A stretch of 64,000 nucleotides of DNA from Haloferula helveola (GTDB lineage Bacteria; Verrucomicrobiota; Verrucomicrobiia; Verrucomicrobiales; Akkermansiaceae): positions 3,162,001 to 3,226,000 of the forward strand of contig NZ_AP024702.1 in assembly GCF_037076345.1 (NCBI RefSeq), in the 5' to 3' direction. The translations under genes were made by a program, and so were the position numbers. Of the stretch, positions 62,821 through 64,000 are shown piece after piece (the stretch's first letter is position 1; each line of letters starts with the position of its first letter). The notes under the pieces are model-generated. The model was given only the letters and a program-made list of their open reading frames with translations. It did not search any database and was not told where the DNA came from.

Positions 62821-63717
62821 TCATTCGCCCTCCGGCATTTCCGGCATCGGGAAAGGCAGTCCGCCCGGGTGGGCGGGAGCGTCCTCGATCGAGACGAGCT
62901 CGAGTTCGAAAATGAGCACGGTGTTGGGGCCGATCTCGGCGCTGCGGCGCTGGTCGGCATAGGCGAGTTCGCTCGGGATGAAGAGCTTCCACTTGGCGCC
63001 GACCGGCATCTTCTGCAGCGCTTCCTTGAAGCCGTCGATCACTTCGAGGCTCATCGGAACCGTCTCGCCTTCGGGCGATGCGTCGAACTCCGTGCCGTCC
63101 ATCAGAGTGCCCTTGTAGTTCACCATGAACTGCTTGTCGGGCTCGCCTTCCTTCGGCGCGACATAGCCCTTGTCGCCACCCTTGTTGATGACTTGGTACT
63201 GCAGACCGCTGTCGAGCGTGGTGACGCCTGCCTTCTTGCCGTTCGCTTCGAGGAACGCCTTGCCTTCCTCGAGGTTCTTGGTCGCGAGTTCCTCCTCGCG
63301 CTTCTGCAGCATGTCGCCGAGCGCCTGCATCGCGGCGCCGACCTTCTCCTCGGAGAGTTCCGGATCGTCACCCTTGAAGCCGGCGAGGAAGCCCTTGATG
63401 AAACTTTCCATGTCGAGATCGTCGGGCCCCACGCCGAAGTTGCCGTAGCGCTGGCCGAACTCACCTCCGGTGCGGAAGCCAAGGCCGTACGACGAGTCGG
63501 TCTTCACGGTCGCCGGATCGAGCGGTGCTGCCGGAGCTTCGGCTGCGCCTTCCTCGGCAGCCGGTTCGGCGGCAGGGGCGCCACCCTGGGTCGGAATCTC
63601 GACGGGCGGCGTGGTCGCGGTCGCTGCCGGCTTCCCGGAGTCCTCGTTTTGGGCCAATGCCGGGATGGATGCGGCAAGGCTCAGGGCCAGGACGCCGGGA
63701 ATGGAGTGGAGTTTCAT
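62821..63717 (-). CDS. Exported FKBP-type peptidyl-prolyl isomerase
   Basis: 298 residues. A signal peptide (to ALA-QN, about 22) is followed by an Ala/Glu/Pro linker. A helical Mip/FkpA-like dimerisation region follows (about 70-160, ESFIKGFLAGFKGDDPELSE; KNLEEGKAFLEANGKK). The FKBP domain is at about 165-280 (DKQFMVNYKGTLMDGTEFDA; VIDGFKEALQKMPVGAKWKL; FIPSELAYADQRR). It catalyses proline isomerisation and acts as a periplasmic chaperone. It has its own terminator. Confidence 0.93.
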   Translation of the reverse strand: MKLHSIPGVLALSLAASIPALAQNEDSGKPAATATTPPVEIPTQGGAPAAEPAAEEGAAEAPAAPLDPATVKTDSSYGLGFRTGGEFGQRYGNFGVGPDDLDMESFIKGFLAGFKGDDPELSEEKVGAAMQALGDMLQKREEELATKNLEEGKAFLEANGKKAGVTTLDSGLQYQVINKGGDKGYVAPKEGEPDKQFMVNYKGTLMDGTEFDASPEGETVPMSLEVIDGFKEALQKMPVGAKWKLFIPSELAYADQRRSAEIGPNTVLIFELELVSIEDAPAHPGGLPFPMPEMPEGE

Positions 63718-63820
63718 AGCAGGCGGAAGCTAGGGGAAGGCGGCGCCGATGCAAGGGCCGAAGGCGGGGCCAGACGGGAAAGGCTTGCGGTCCGGAGCCT
63801 CATCCTTCAGGCCCCGGGGC

Positions 63821-64000
63821 ATGGCAAATCGATGGAGATTCGCGGCGCTGGCGGCCATTTCGACGACGATCGCGGCCGCTGAGGAGGATCACGGCTGGGA
63901 AATGACGGGGGCTGCCGGGCTTTCCTACTCGGATGGCAATTCGGAGTCGGTGGCCTACTCGGTGCAGGTGCTGGCGTCGCATCTCGACGACAAGAACGAG
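63821..64000 (+). CDS. DUF481 (YdiY-like) outer-membrane protein, 3' end outside window
   Basis: The first 60 codons only. MANRWRFAALAAISTTIAAA is a signal peptide. EMTGAAGLSYSDGNSESVAY and the following amphipathic strand (SVQVLASHLDDKNE) match the start of DUF481 beta-barrel proteins (salt-induced outer-membrane protein family). The frame is open to the last base. Divergent from the FKBP gene. Confidence 0.75.
   Translation, partial: MANRWRFAALAAISTTIAAAEEDHGWEMTGAAGLSYSDGNSESVAYSVQVLASHLDDKNE

Overview
The window looks like a chromosomal piece of a GC-rich, Gram-negative member of the Verrucomicrobiota (Luteolibacter/Haloferula-like). This is inferred from long secreted proteins with autotransporter-associated beta-strand repeats and a dockerin-like C-terminal hinge, many lipoproteins, a Lys/Ala-rich extension on the principal sigma factor, and dispersed palindromic repeats in most larger gaps. 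There are no rRNA genes, prophage, integrase, transposase or CRISPR array. Two tRNA genes are present.

Layout. 1-8.7 kb: two very large secreted proteins in tandem, the first cut by the window edge, sharing a nearly identical C-terminal ~490 residues. 8.9-10.4 kb: two small unknown genes. 10.5-23.0 kb: a metal-handling island. A rightward operon encodes a His-rich exported protein, a CzcCBA/CusCBA-type RND efflux system and a His-containing lipoprotein. Facing it is a leftward operon for a Cys-rich exported protein, a periplasmic adaptor, a MacB/LolD-type ABC ATPase, two FtsX-type permeases and a Cys-containing lipoprotein. 23-28 kb: tRNA-Arg, repeat-rich DNA, a frameshifted HEAT-like gene, and a translationally coupled VanW-glycosyltransferase/L,D-transpeptidase pair. 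27.8-31.4 kb: methylthioadenosine phosphorylase, polysaccharide deacetylase, dynamin-like GTPase. 32.3-36.3 kb: cdsA-dxr-ABC exporter (phospholipid, isoprenoid and lipid transport). 36.3-39.3 kb: subtilase, a tandem repeat built on the 3' end of tRNA-Lys, and a HAD phosphatase.

40-46.6 kb: nusA-infB-rbfA, then a chorismate-utilising enzyme and a DUF808 membrane protein. 46.7-49.7 kb: leftward sufE, a coiled-coil protein, sufS and a rhomboid-like membrane protein. 50-54 kb: dnaG-rpoD. 54-64 kb: mixed housekeeping genes (TPR-like protein, beta-lactamase-family hydrolase, methyltransferase, NahK-like sugar kinase, RNA uracil methyltransferase, lipase-like lipoprotein, SLBB export protein, UPF0173 hydrolase, FKBP isomerase) ending in a truncated DUF481 outer-membrane protein.

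Adjacent genes often overlap by 1-4 bp (ATGA, GTGA, TGATG), which settles several starts and indicates translational coupling. Functions rest on motifs recognised by eye; no database search was run.
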